Positions 6,654-14,017 of a DNA stretch of 21,678 nt are shown here, piece after piece. The notes beneath the pieces are model-generated. The model saw nothing but the letters and a program-made list of their open reading frames with translations. It was not told the origin of the DNA and did no database searches. The DNA comes from a virus: positions 1 through 21,678 of IMG/VR virus record IMGVR_UViG_3300047564_002314. One strand, given 5' to 3'. Each line of letters starts with the position of its first letter. The first letter of the stretch is position 1. The translations under genes and the position numbers were made by a program.

Positions 6654-7318
6654 TATCCAAATGTGCTATCGGGTTCTAGGGCGATGTAGTAAACTAGATC
6701 GTAAGATGTATTTTTGAAACGAGAAAGAAGTTTAGAAGAGATAACAACCTCATAGTTTCCAGGAAGAATCTTGATGTTTTCCACCTTAAAGTTGAAAGAA
6801 AACTCTTCATCAGTCTCTCCAACAATCACAGAGAAATCATTGGAAGTATCGTTCTTCTTATCACGAACAACCAGTTTTACTACACCTGCCTCACCAACCA
6901 CAGACAAATCGGGAAGTTGATATACAGATGCTGCTTTCAGTAGTTTATCAAGTTCTTTGGTATCGAGAATGAAACAAACATCTTCACTAGGAAGACTGAT
7001 TGATTTATCGGGTGGAGTAATAATTACATTGGGATCTGCAAAGAAATACTTGGAACGAGACTTACCTTCTTTGATTACAACATAACCATCATTCTGAAAA
7101 TCAAGTTCAGCACTTTGATGAAGATTCAATCCATTCAGAAATTGATTCAAATCATAAATTCCAAAGTCCTTAGGAAGTTCTTCATCAATGGTTGCTTCTG
7201 CGAGAATATTCTTCATCACAGAAATGGTACGGAGATTATTTCCCTCCTTAAAAAGGATAGACTGATTGATAGAAGAGAAATTCTTCAACAGAGTCAGAGT
7301 TTTATCAGACAGTTTCAT
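6653..7318 (-). CDS. gp45: sliding clamp gp45
   Basis: 221 aa (T4 gp45 is 228). This is the trimeric DNA polymerase processivity ring, also the mobile activator of late transcription with gp55 and gp33. The match is clear at MKLSDKTLTLLKNFSSIN, FGIYDLNQFL, FFADPNVIITPPDKSI, LPGNYEV and the YYIALEPDST end. I place the start at 7318 by comparison with T4 (MKLS...). An in-frame ATG at 7339 would add seven residues (MKLKEKT) and sits in the TTGATTATG junction used by two other genes, so the longer form is possible. The clamp helps both replication here and the late promoters at 954 and 12150. Confidence 0.95.
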   Translation of the reverse strand: MKLSDKTLTLLKNFSSINQSILFKEGNNLRTISVMKNILAEATIDEELPKDFGIYDLNQFLNGLNLHQSAELDFQNDGYVVIKEGKSRSKYFFADPNVIITPPDKSISLPSEDVCFILDTKELDKLLKAASVYQLPDLSVVGEAGVVKLVVRDKKNDTSNDFSVIVGETDEEFSFNFKVENIKILPGNYEVVISSKLLSRFKNTSYDLVYYIALEPDSTFG

Positions 7319-7341
7319 AGTTTTTTCTTTAAGTTTCATAA

Positions 7342-7752
7342 TCAACGGAATTCGGTAAGACCGTTATCTTTGCGGGTATAATGCCCATCAAAGTGAAGTA
7401 GAAGCATAGCATAGTGAATAACTTTCATCAAATCACGCTTGTTACGCCCATCCTTATCACCATAACGAGAACCATACTTTAGGATGTTTGCCTGACAGAA
7501 ACCTGCTGCTAGTTTCTTTGCTGCCATAAGGTCAATGGTCTGGATGTCGGCATAACCATCAGTATCACCACAGTAATGACCGTGATAAGTAGTAGTTACA
7601 TAGTCTTCAACATCCTTAAGGATTTTATCTTCGTTATATTTCCAAAGATGATTTTTTTTATCAGTCATACTTACAGGTTTATTTTCAATTTGAATCATAT
7701 CATTAGAATTGATTGAGAACACGTATTCGGTTCCGTAAGGGTGCTCATCCAT
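7342..7752 (-). CDS. DUF3310-like protein
   Basis: 136 aa from the ATG at 7752. The C-terminal half, AAGFCQANILKYGSRYGDKD followed by a DLMKVIHYAMLLLHFDG helix, resembles the DUF3310 pattern (G.C..N.IKY..R.G.K....DL.KA..YL) common in phages and loosely labelled nucleotide kinase without proof. The start is uncertain: the open frame extends to 7812, and GGGGAGG lies about 24 bases before 7752, followed by a complementary CTCC that might fold and shorten the gap. An N-terminal extension containing WGGKTISSF would need a non-ATG start. Function unknown. Confidence 0.7.
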   Translation of the reverse strand: MDEHPYGTEYVFSINSNDMIQIENKPVSMTDKKNHLWKYNEDKILKDVEDYVTTTYHGHYCGDTDGYADIQTIDLMAAKKLAAGFCQANILKYGSRYGDKDGRNKRDLMKVIHYAMLLLHFDGHYTRKDNGLTEFR

Positions 7753-7789
7753 AATAAAAGAGGAGATAGTTTTACCTCCCCATATTCTA

Positions 7790-8908
7790 TCAGTTTGCCA
7801 CCTGTTCGTCAATATATTCTACAGTCAGTTCAGGTTGCGAAGGCATTTGGAAGTCAGCATCAACCTTGTCGTACAGTTCCAAGAATGCTTGCTTGGTTTC
7901 ATCATCAAAGCGGTTTACACACACTTGAATTGCCTTTGCCTTATCTTGAAAGATGCTGTAGGCACGAATGATGTGAACCAGGCGGCGGGTGCTGATGATT
8001 TCTTCAATACCACCATCATAGAAGGTCTTGCGGATGATATCACCCCAATCCACCAGGCGCTTGCAGAACTCACGATCCTCCACACCAAGGTCCAGAGCAA
8101 TACCCTCAAGGATTTTTTGTTCTGTTGCAGGGGCAGGATAGGTTTGCTCAAAGGTCACAGGGAAACGCTCTAGGAACGCCTCATTGAGCACGTTGGTGCC
8201 GATGAACCTACCGTCATCAGAACCCTTGCCCTTGGTGTTTGCAGTGGCAATCACGTTGAATCCAGCAGCAGGTTTGACCCAGCGACCAATCTTCTTCAGG
8301 AAGACACCTTTGCCTTCAAGGATGGATTGGAGACACAGAATTTTGTTGCTAGCGAGGTCGATTTCGTCAAGAAGCAGGATTGCTCCTCGCTCCAGTGCCT
8401 CAATGACGGGACCGTTGTGCCAAGCAGTATTCCCATCAACAAGGCGGAAACCCCCGATAAGGTCGTCTTCATCAGTTTCAATAGTAATGTTTACACGAAT
8501 CATTTCACGCTTCAGTTGAGAACACGCTTGCTCCACACTGAACGTTTTACCATTACCCGACAGACCCGTAATGAACGTAGGGTAAAAGAGACGGGACTGG
8601 ATAATTTTCTTAACATCAGCAAAGTTACCAAACTTGACGAAAGTATCATCTTTTTCAGGAATAAGATTTTGTTCCACAGCAGGAAGGGCGGCAGGTGCTT
8701 GATAAGAACGTTCAATCTCTTCGACACGATCTTGAGTCACTTCAAGATTCCAACGACCGCGAGTAGTCTTATAGTTAGCAAGTTTTTTAACAACAGTCTG
8801 ATAATTTTCATCATTCATAACACACCAAGCACGGATATCACTAGAAGCAATGTTATTGCCATAAAGTGCTTGAAGGGAGGAGCGGATGTAGTCAGAAGAG
8901 AGAGTCAT
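7790..8908 (-). CDS. cobS: CobS-like MoxR-type AAA+ ATPase
   Basis: 372 aa. Walker A GLSGNGKT (115-122), Walker B ILLLDEID (177-184), and sensor-type VIATANTKGKG and FLERF segments mark the CobS/MoxR branch of AAA+. In bacteria CobS works with CobT and CobN to put cobalt into the corrin ring; cobS is a hallmark cyanophage gene usually read as boosting cobalamin (needed by ribonucleotide reductase). No cobN is seen here, and a CobT-like HExxH/VWA partner lies just upstream, so a MoxR-VWA chaperone or protease role is an alternative. G+C in the ATPase core is high (8041-8100 about 62%, hand count) compared with the N-terminal part. The promoter TATAAT is at 8932-8937; no Shine-Dalgarno seen. 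Confidence 0.9.
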   Translation of the reverse strand: MTLSSDYIRSSLQALYGNNIASSDIRAWCVMNDENYQTVVKKLANYKTTRGRWNLEVTQDRVEEIERSYQAPAALPAVEQNLIPEKDDTFVKFGNFADVKKIIQSRLFYPTFITGLSGNGKTFSVEQACSQLKREMIRVNITIETDEDDLIGGFRLVDGNTAWHNGPVIEALERGAILLLDEIDLASNKILCLQSILEGKGVFLKKIGRWVKPAAGFNVIATANTKGKGSDDGRFIGTNVLNEAFLERFPVTFEQTYPAPATEQKILEGIALDLGVEDREFCKRLVDWGDIIRKTFYDGGIEEIISTRRLVHIIRAYSIFQDKAKAIQVCVNRFDDETKQAFLELYDKVDADFQMPSQPELTVEYIDEQVAN

Positions 8909-8931
8909 TTGTGTTTTGTTTCAACCTAGTC

Positions 8932-8937
8932 ATTATA
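8932..8937 (-). promoter_or_regulatory. putative -10 element (TATAAT) for the cobS operon
   Basis: TATAAT on the minus strand, nine bases after the terminator stem at 8947-8965 and 24 bases before the cobS ATG. A 17-base spacer would put a poor TTCTTG -35 inside the terminator hairpin. It would drive the long chain from cobS to regA. Confidence 0.45.
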
Positions 8938-8946
8938 AAGCAAAAT

Positions 8947-8965
8947 GGGGGTTTCAAGAACCCCC
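8947..8965 (-). terminator. intrinsic terminator after the 61-aa gene
   Basis: A 7-bp perfect stem GGGGGTT/AACCCCC with a 5-base loop, followed on the minus strand by ATTTTG. The U-run is short, so read-through into cobS is plausible. It starts 5 bases after the stop codon of the 61-aa gene. Confidence 0.6.
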
Positions 8966-8970
8966 AGTGG

Positions 8971-9156
8971 TCAGTTCGCCAACTGGTTCTTGAGTTTCTC
9001 AAGGTAGTCGGAACTGGCAATGTGTCCAGTATAACCTGGATAGTATTTTTCTACAAGTGCTGGTATTCCCATAGCAGTAATGCTGCTATCACATTTAATC
9101 CAGACTTCTTTAGTGTCGTATTTTAGTATATGTTCTAGTGGAAATTTAGTTTTCAT
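8971..9156 (-). CDS. 61-aa protein following the CobT-like gene
   Basis: Starts MKTKFPLEHILKYDTKEVWI and ends with a helical SSDYLEKLKNQLAN. There is a YYPGYTGHIA segment in the middle; no membrane segment or catalytic motif. The ATG overlaps the CobT-like stop codon (ATGA), so translation is coupled, and a terminator follows 5 bases after the stop. Position and tight junctions support a real gene, perhaps a partner of the CobT-like protein or CobS, which is a guess from location only. I do not recognise it. Confidence 0.7.
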   Translation of the reverse strand: MKTKFPLEHILKYDTKEVWIKCDSSITAMGIPALVEKYYPGYTGHIASSDYLEKLKNQLAN

Positions 9157-11348
9157 ACAACTAAGGAAATAAACTCACCAAGAACTTTTTTATTTAGTTT
9201 TTTGGTTTTAAGAGATTTTACAAATGCGCTTTTAATTTGAGATTTAGTAGCACATTCAGCAACCTCAAACTCAGTATCCTGAGAAAGTGACGAAGATGAC
9301 ATTCCAAAATATGCATGATATCCAGAATTTGTAATAGTAAAACTCTTCAGTTTTTTCCAATCATTTTGGATTTTATCAAACTGTTTATCAAGTTGAGAAT
9401 GATAAAGTTTAATAAATTGCTGAGCACTACGATTTTCAAGAACCCTAATTCCAATAAAATTGGTAGAAGGAAATTTATCTCGCAGATTTCTAATTAGAAT
9501 ATTTGTGAAGGAATGATACCCATTGTCAAATTTATAAGTTGTGCCGAGTTTACGGTCACGGAGAAATGTAGAATTTGGATAAACATAAGAACTACCAAGA
9601 TATGGATTTTTTTCCCACTTGGATTTGATTTCCCTATAGTAAGTTAGAGGATTTGCTTCACCATCAGTCAAAACAATACACTGAACCTTTTGAAGTTTAT
9701 AGTCTTTTTGAAACTTAGGAAGAATCTGATGAAGAGAAATCATTGCCTCATTCAAGGGAGTTCCAGACAAACACAACCGAGCTGGATGTGTATAGGAACA
9801 ATTATAAGATCTACGAAAACAACAAGCAAGACGCCAGATGTTAATAAGTTGATGCTCTAGTTCTTTGCCAGATACTTTGCTACTAAGCATATTCATCATA
9901 GAAAAGGTTTCATCCACAATCAAAAGACTTTCTTTCTTCTCATAATGTGGAGTGCGATCAGCAGCAAAATACTTATCGTTCTCATAGTCATACTCTCCAC
10001 GACGCCATTCATTAGTGAAAGCATAAACCTCAAAGGGAATAGAAACTTTCTTACAGAACCATACAAGATTGAAGAGTTGCTTACAGGTATCAAGCATCAC
10101 ATCGGACATAGAACCACTCCAATCCAGAACAAACACTAGACCGTGATTCTTACCATCAGGAATTATAGAAACTTTCTTGAACAAATCCTCATTATACTTG
10201 TAGGTATGAAGACGAGTGGTATCAAGAACTCCTGTACGCGCAGTTGAAGCACGAGCATACTGGTCTGCTGCTTTACGGCACTCAAACTCTTTCACAAGAT
10301 AGTTTACTTCCTTTTGAGCAGAAGACTTAAACTTCATAAACTCAAGGTCAGTTTCTTTGTATAGATTTGATGGAGTAACCCCGTGTGAAGATGCCCACTC
10401 ATTATGAATTTTTTGTTGATGGGAGAAAGAGTTATCAATCTCCTTATGAACATCAGAATTTTTGCCAATAACCGTGTCAAGATTTAGTTTGGGAATTTCC
10501 ACATAAGTATTCTCATATGGATCATTGCCTACAAGATTACGAATCTTTTCTTCCAAAGAATCAGCAGTACGGACTTCAGGTTCATTCTCATCACCAGCAG
10601 AAGAATTGACTGGAGTTTGGTCTCCCTGAGCAGTTCCACCAGAACCATCTTCCTCCTTAGATTCTTTGGGTTGAGAATTATCAACATCTCCATCTTGTTC
10701 GGAAGAAGACTCATTAGTTTCAACAACTTCTCCAGAAGAAGACTGAGAATTGCCACTCATTTCGTGAGCATCAAAGTCAGCGACTTTTTGTTCCTTCTCC
10801 TTTTCCTTCTTACAATACTTATAAAGTTCTTCAGCAGCAATCAGAACATCAGCAAAAGATTCGGTTGCGACAATCAAATTGACAATCTCTTGCTCCTCAG
10901 AATTAAAATCCAGAGTCACAAAGTTACCGACCTTGAAGTAAAGGTTTACGCGGTCAGCAAGATTAAAAGTAGAAATATCCTCATCACCAATCTGAAAGAA
11001 ATCATCTTGATTCAGTTCTTTATACCCATTGAAAAAAGTCTTAGAGAGACCAGCATATTTACGCTTCATCAGTTTCTCAATGCGAGCATCCTCAACGATG
11101 TTCACAAACTGCTGAGGAACTTTTACAGTTTCCGTCCAATCCTCATCAGGAGTAAAGAGTGCGTGACCCACCTCGTGCCCCACCAGAAGGTCATATACGG
11201 TGCCACTTGCCTTCTCCCAGAGAGGCAGGGTCAGAACGCGAGTATGAACGTTAAAGCAGGCAGTAGAGACCTTTTTATGCTCCACCACGAGGTCCTCAGT
11301 GGCAAGCAGTTTGGCAAGTTGAGATTTGATTTCGTGGAGAACTGGCAT
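9153..11348 (-). CDS. CobT-like protein: HExxH metallopeptidase-like domain plus VWA domain
   Basis: 731 aa from the ATG at 11348; the open frame to 11405 crosses the promoter and terminator and is not coding. Order: HEVGH (58-62) with a downstream VEDARIE helix (85-91), a zinc-peptidase-like pattern; a long acidic Ser/Gln-rich linker (about 185-265); then a VWA domain with MIDAS DWSGS (409-413), T529 and TDGEA (560-564). CobT also has an acidic linker and VWA and pairs with CobS, whose gene follows one gene later. The visible HExxH raises the option of real proteolysis. I infer a CobS-driven remodelling machine; cobalt chelation is one candidate job. 11161-11220 is about 62% G+C. Confidence 0.88.
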   Translation of the reverse strand: MPVLHEIKSQLAKLLATEDLVVEHKKVSTACFNVHTRVLTLPLWEKASGTVYDLLVGHEVGHALFTPDEDWTETVKVPQQFVNIVEDARIEKLMKRKYAGLSKTFFNGYKELNQDDFFQIGDEDISTFNLADRVNLYFKVGNFVTLDFNSEEQEIVNLIVATESFADVLIAAEELYKYCKKEKEKEQKVADFDAHEMSGNSQSSSGEVVETNESSSEQDGDVDNSQPKESKEEDGSGGTAQGDQTPVNSSAGDENEPEVRTADSLEEKIRNLVGNDPYENTYVEIPKLNLDTVIGKNSDVHKEIDNSFSHQQKIHNEWASSHGVTPSNLYKETDLEFMKFKSSAQKEVNYLVKEFECRKAADQYARASTARTGVLDTTRLHTYKYNEDLFKKVSIIPDGKNHGLVFVLDWSGSMSDVMLDTCKQLFNLVWFCKKVSIPFEVYAFTNEWRRGEYDYENDKYFAADRTPHYEKKESLLIVDETFSMMNMLSSKVSGKELEHQLINIWRLACCFRRSYNCSYTHPARLCLSGTPLNEAMISLHQILPKFQKDYKLQKVQCIVLTDGEANPLTYYREIKSKWEKNPYLGSSYVYPNSTFLRDRKLGTTYKFDNGYHSFTNILIRNLRDKFPSTNFIGIRVLENRSAQQFIKLYHSQLDKQFDKIQNDWKKLKSFTITNSGYHAYFGMSSSSLSQDTEFEVAECATKSQIKSAFVKSLKTKKLNKKVLGEFISLVV

Positions 11349-11370
11349 TGGTTTTATTTCGTATGAGACT

Positions 11371-11376
11371 ATTATA
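11371..11376 (-). promoter_or_regulatory. putative -10 element (TATAAT) for the CobT-like gene
   Basis: TTTGTATAATAG on the minus strand, starting one base after the T-run of the terminator at 11378-11402 and 22 bases before the ATG at 11348. No -35 is recognisable because that space is occupied by the terminator hairpin. The context is very like the hsp20 box. Confidence 0.45.
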
Positions 11377-11377
11377 C

Positions 11378-11402
11378 AAAAAAAGGAGGTCCTGAGACCT
11401 CC
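11378..11402 (-). terminator. intrinsic terminator after the internal-head-protein-like gene
   Basis: On the minus strand a perfect 7-bp stem (GGAGGTC with GACCTCC), a TCAG loop and T7. It begins about 25 bases after the stop codon at 11428. Confidence 0.82.
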
Positions 11403-11427
11403 CAATGGACAGTTTCAAAAGTGGACC

Positions 11428-12129
11428 TCAGTCGGCACTTACACCAGTTTTTCTCTGTCTTTCAAGTTTCTTACCTTTTGGTTTTGAACCACCACCACCT
11501 TCTCCATCATATGCAACGTGACCATATTCAGATTGTCCACGAAGATAATTTCTATCTTTTTGAGTCATATTACTTCTTTGATAAGAATGCCAAGCAGGTT
11601 TGGTGGATTTCTTACCCCTGTTTCCAGCATCGGGATTACCAGTTCTGTCAAAATGTTTTTGGGCAGATTTTACTTTCTCAGTCTTTTCACCCCTTTTTGA
11701 GAATCCACTTGCTGGAGTTGTTCTTCTCTTATTAGCAAGGTCTCCAAATGCTTTCCTTGCCTTTGGAGTTTGTCCATAAGAACCTTCTGCTTCATCAATA
11801 TACTGTTCTCCAAGTTCTCCCATTGCTTTTTGCTTACGGAGTTTCTTAGGATTCTTTGTCTTGTCTGCAGAGTAGTTACTATCATCACCCTCAGGGTCTA
11901 TAGAACTACGATGTCTTGTAGATCTTTCTTCATCATCAATCTTTGCACGACTTCTCTTTGCTTCATCTGGAGAATACGTTCTACCACTGTTATACCATTC
12001 TTTACCTACGTGACCTCTCTTCTTGGCATCTGCAGAATCTTCTCTACGCTTGATATTTCTACGATTTGCCTTAAAATCCTTCATGGACATACCTTCAGCA
12101 ATCATCATAAACTCTTTAAACGTTTTCAT
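11428..12129 (-). CDS. basic protein with a T4 internal-head-protein-like capsid targeting start
   Basis: 233 aa from the ATG at 12129; a GTG at 12141 would put the start at the transcription start, so it is rejected. The N-terminus MKTFKEFMMIAEG closely resembles the capsid targeting sequence of T4 internal proteins (MKTYQEFIAEA), and I10-A11-E12 fits the (L/I)xE site cut by the gp21 prohead protease. The remainder is hydrophilic, rich in Lys/Arg/Ser/Gly/Asp with many KR pairs (RNIKRRED, KKLRKQK, NKRRTTP), as expected for a DNA-packed, co-injected protein. A perfect late promoter lies at 12150-12157 and a terminator follows, so it is a single late unit. Packaging is inferred from this pattern; the body of the protein matches nothing I know. 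Confidence 0.82.
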   Translation of the reverse strand: MKTFKEFMMIAEGMSMKDFKANRRNIKRREDSADAKKRGHVGKEWYNSGRTYSPDEAKRSRAKIDDEERSTRHRSSIDPEGDDSNYSADKTKNPKKLRKQKAMGELGEQYIDEAEGSYGQTPKARKAFGDLANKRRTTPASGFSKRGEKTEKVKSAQKHFDRTGNPDAGNRGKKSTKPAWHSYQRSNMTQKDRNYLRGQSEYGHVAYDGEGGGGSKPKGKKLERQRKTGVSAD

Positions 12130-12149
12130 ATTAGCAGACACTTTTTAGA

Positions 12150-12157
12150 TATTTATA
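12150..12157 (-). promoter_or_regulatory. T4-type late promoter (TATAAATA) for the internal-head-protein-like gene
   Basis: A perfect TATAAATA octamer on the minus strand. The expected start near 12144 is about 15 bases before the ATG at 12129. It overlaps the TAA stop of the 45-aa gene and begins within the T-run of the preceding terminator. Confidence 0.75.
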
Positions 12158-12290
12158 AAAAAGAAGCGTCTCGTTGATTGAGACGCTTCTTGAGTGATTG
12201 TCTTCGTGCTTTTGCTTGTCGAAGTGCTTGTGGTTTAAGTTTTCGTTTCTGTTCTTTCTTAGAGTGATGCTGCCAATTTGGAGTGTTCAT
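12153..12290 (-). CDS. 45-aa very basic protein whose 3' end encodes a terminator
   Basis: Starts MNTPNWQHHSKKEQKRKLK and continues QALRQAKARRQSLKKRLNQR to DASFL. About one third of residues are Lys or Arg, and most of it would form a single amphipathic helix, so nucleic-acid binding is plausible but unproven. It begins 14 bases after the gp46 stop, with AAAGAA before the ATG. The last 12 codons are the two arms and loop of the terminator at 12158-12191, and the stop lies in the next gene's late promoter. The spacing after gp46 favours a real gene; overlap with the terminator means it could be a chance frame. I do not recognise it. Confidence 0.55.
   Translation of the reverse strand: MNTPNWQHHSKKEQKRKLKPQALRQAKARRQSLKKRLNQRDASFL
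12158..12191 (-). terminator. strong intrinsic terminator of the gp55-gp46 unit
   Basis: A 12-bp perfect stem AAGAAGCGTCTC (12161-12172) with GAGACGCTTCTT (12180-12191), a 7-base loop, then a T6 run on the minus strand. It lies inside the 3' end of the 45-aa gene. Confidence 0.85.
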
Positions 12291-12304
12291 TGTTCTTTGG
12301 TGTA

Positions 12305-14017
12305 TCAGGACACCATACGCGAAAAACCTTTGACTTTTTCAAACTTGAGGACACTTTCAAATCTGTCCTCCATTCCAGTCTTATGGGAAATGATAAACAC
12401 ATTAGTATCTTTAATCACATAACGAATAATCTTAAGGAACTCTTCTGTACCAAAACCGTCTAATGAACTATCAAATACCTCATCGAGAATCAATAGATTT
12501 GTATTGGTTGAATTTTTTAACTTGGCAACTTCACGCCAGGTAAAGAGAAGTGCCAAGTCTATTCGTTGTTTTTCACCTTCACTGAAAGAAGAATAAGAGA
12601 AGTCTTCGTGAATTGGAGACTGGACAGTTTCATTGAATTCTTCATCAAGAGTAAAGTTAATGTAAAAATCCATCATTTGAAGATACCTATTAACCTGTTG
12701 ATTGATTAATGGTAAGTACTTTTTGATAATCTTAGACTTTACACCACTATCTTTTAATAAAGAGTATGAAAAATCATGATACTGTATCGAATCTTTTTTC
12801 AATAACAATTCATCATAAACTTGAGTTAGACTCTTATTAAATTTTTCTAACTTGTCATGTTCAGTATTTCTGTTTGCAATGTTCTCGGTAATAGTTTGAA
12901 TTTCAAGTTCAAGGTCTCTGATTTGTCTACGACACCCAGAAATCTTAATGTTGTTTTGAGAAGCGCCATTAGTTAGTTTTGAAATTTCCTTAGATAGAGA
13001 AGTAAATTGACGCTCTCGCTCTTCTTCCTCTTTAATTGCCTCCTCTAGTTCTTTATAACCAGATTGCAACTCCTTTGCTTTATTTTGAGCGTCTGTAATT
13101 CTATTTAGTCTAAAGGTCTCATCAATCTCCTGTGTACAAGTAGGACAAACCGTATTTTCAGTAAAAAACTTATGCTCTTTGGTAATCGTAGATACTTTTT
13201 GCGATATTTTACCTTTAAGATTTCCTAACTTACGAAGTTTATCGGCATATCCAGAAATTAATTCTTGCTCTCGGATGAGTTCCTGAAGAGGTTCTTCTAT
13301 AGAATTATTTTCTTCGATATAAATGCCAATTTCAGTATCTAAATTGGCAATTTTTTCTTTATTGGCATTTATATTGGCATTACTGAGATTTTCCAACTCC
13401 TCAATAAAGTTTTTTTGTAAATCAACTTTATCTTTAAAAGAAGACTTCTTAAGTTCTAGAGTTTTTATATCCTCTCTAAGAGTTCTAAGTTTTTCTTTAA
13501 TAACAACTGTCATATGAGAAAAAATCTTAATATCCAAAAGATCTTCAATAACCTCCCTTCGGTTTGAAGGAGTCAATTGCATGAAAGGAACAAAATTGCT
13601 ACTACCAAGAATCACAATCTGAGTAAAAGATTTATAATTCATTTTCAGAACATTTTGCTCAAACCACTTCTGCTGGTCTACGGCAGATGCGTTTTGATCC
13701 ATCAAAGATGAGTTTTTATATATCTCAAAAATATTTGGTTTAATTCCTCTGCGAATTAAAAAATTATTTTTACCAATAGAAAACTCAATTTCAACTAAAC
13801 AATCTTTTTCATTTGTTGAGTTAATGAGTTGTGGTTTATTGATACCACGAAAAGACTTTCCAAAAAGAGAAAAAGTCAGAGCATCCAGAACAGTACTTTT
13901 ACCAGCACCATTGGATCCAATGATTAGTGTTGTATTATTTTTTTGGAAATTAATTTCCGTAAATTGGGTTCCAGTCGAAAGAAAATTTTTCCACCGAATT
14001 GTTTTAAATAAAATCAT
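12305..14017 (-). CDS. gp46: recombination endonuclease subunit gp46 (SMC-like ATPase)
   Basis: 570 aa (T4 gp46 is 560). The Rad50-like partner of gp47; together they resect DNA ends for recombination-dependent replication and degrade host DNA. Seen: Walker A GSNGAGKS (34-41), LINSTN and RRGIKPNIFEIY near 63-100, coiled coil with a zinc-hook CPTC at 291-294, the FSEGEKQRIDLALLFTW signature, Walker B LLILDEVFD, and an ISHK end segment. The start overlaps the previous gene by 14 bases. Within the coiled coil, an 8-base ATTGGCAT-like word repeats four times (13323-13380), probably from repeated Asn-Ala/Ile codons. Confidence 0.97.
   Translation of the reverse strand: MILFKTIRWKNFLSTGTQFTEINFQKNNTTLIIGSNGAGKSTVLDALTFSLFGKSFRGINKPQLINSTNEKDCLVEIEFSIGKNNFLIRRGIKPNIFEIYKNSSLMDQNASAVDQQKWFEQNVLKMNYKSFTQIVILGSSNFVPFMQLTPSNRREVIEDLLDIKIFSHMTVVIKEKLRTLREDIKTLELKKSSFKDKVDLQKNFIEELENLSNANINANKEKIANLDTEIGIYIEENNSIEEPLQELIREQELISGYADKLRKLGNLKGKISQKVSTITKEHKFFTENTVCPTCTQEIDETFRLNRITDAQNKAKELQSGYKELEEAIKEEEERERQFTSLSKEISKLTNGASQNNIKISGCRRQIRDLELEIQTITENIANRNTEHDKLEKFNKSLTQVYDELLLKKDSIQYHDFSYSLLKDSGVKSKIIKKYLPLINQQVNRYLQMMDFYINFTLDEEFNETVQSPIHEDFSYSSFSEGEKQRIDLALLFTWREVAKLKNSTNTNLLILDEVFDSSLDGFGTEEFLKIIRYVIKDTNVFIISHKTGMEDRFESVLKFEKVKGFSRMVS

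Noticed and set aside
8327-8929. 200-aa open frame on the plus strand
   Set aside because: Antisense to cobS, whose Walker motifs fix the coding strand; no promoter or ribosome site.
10617-11366. 249-aa open frame on the plus strand
   Set aside because: It lies antisense within the CobT-like gene, which has clear HExxH and VWA motifs. The plus frame has no ribosome site and a low-complexity Phe/Leu/Ser composition typical of a shadow.
13323-13380. Repeated ATTGGCAT-like word inside gp46
   Set aside because: Falls in the coiled coil and follows from repeated Asn/Ala/Ile codons; no sign of a regulatory array.
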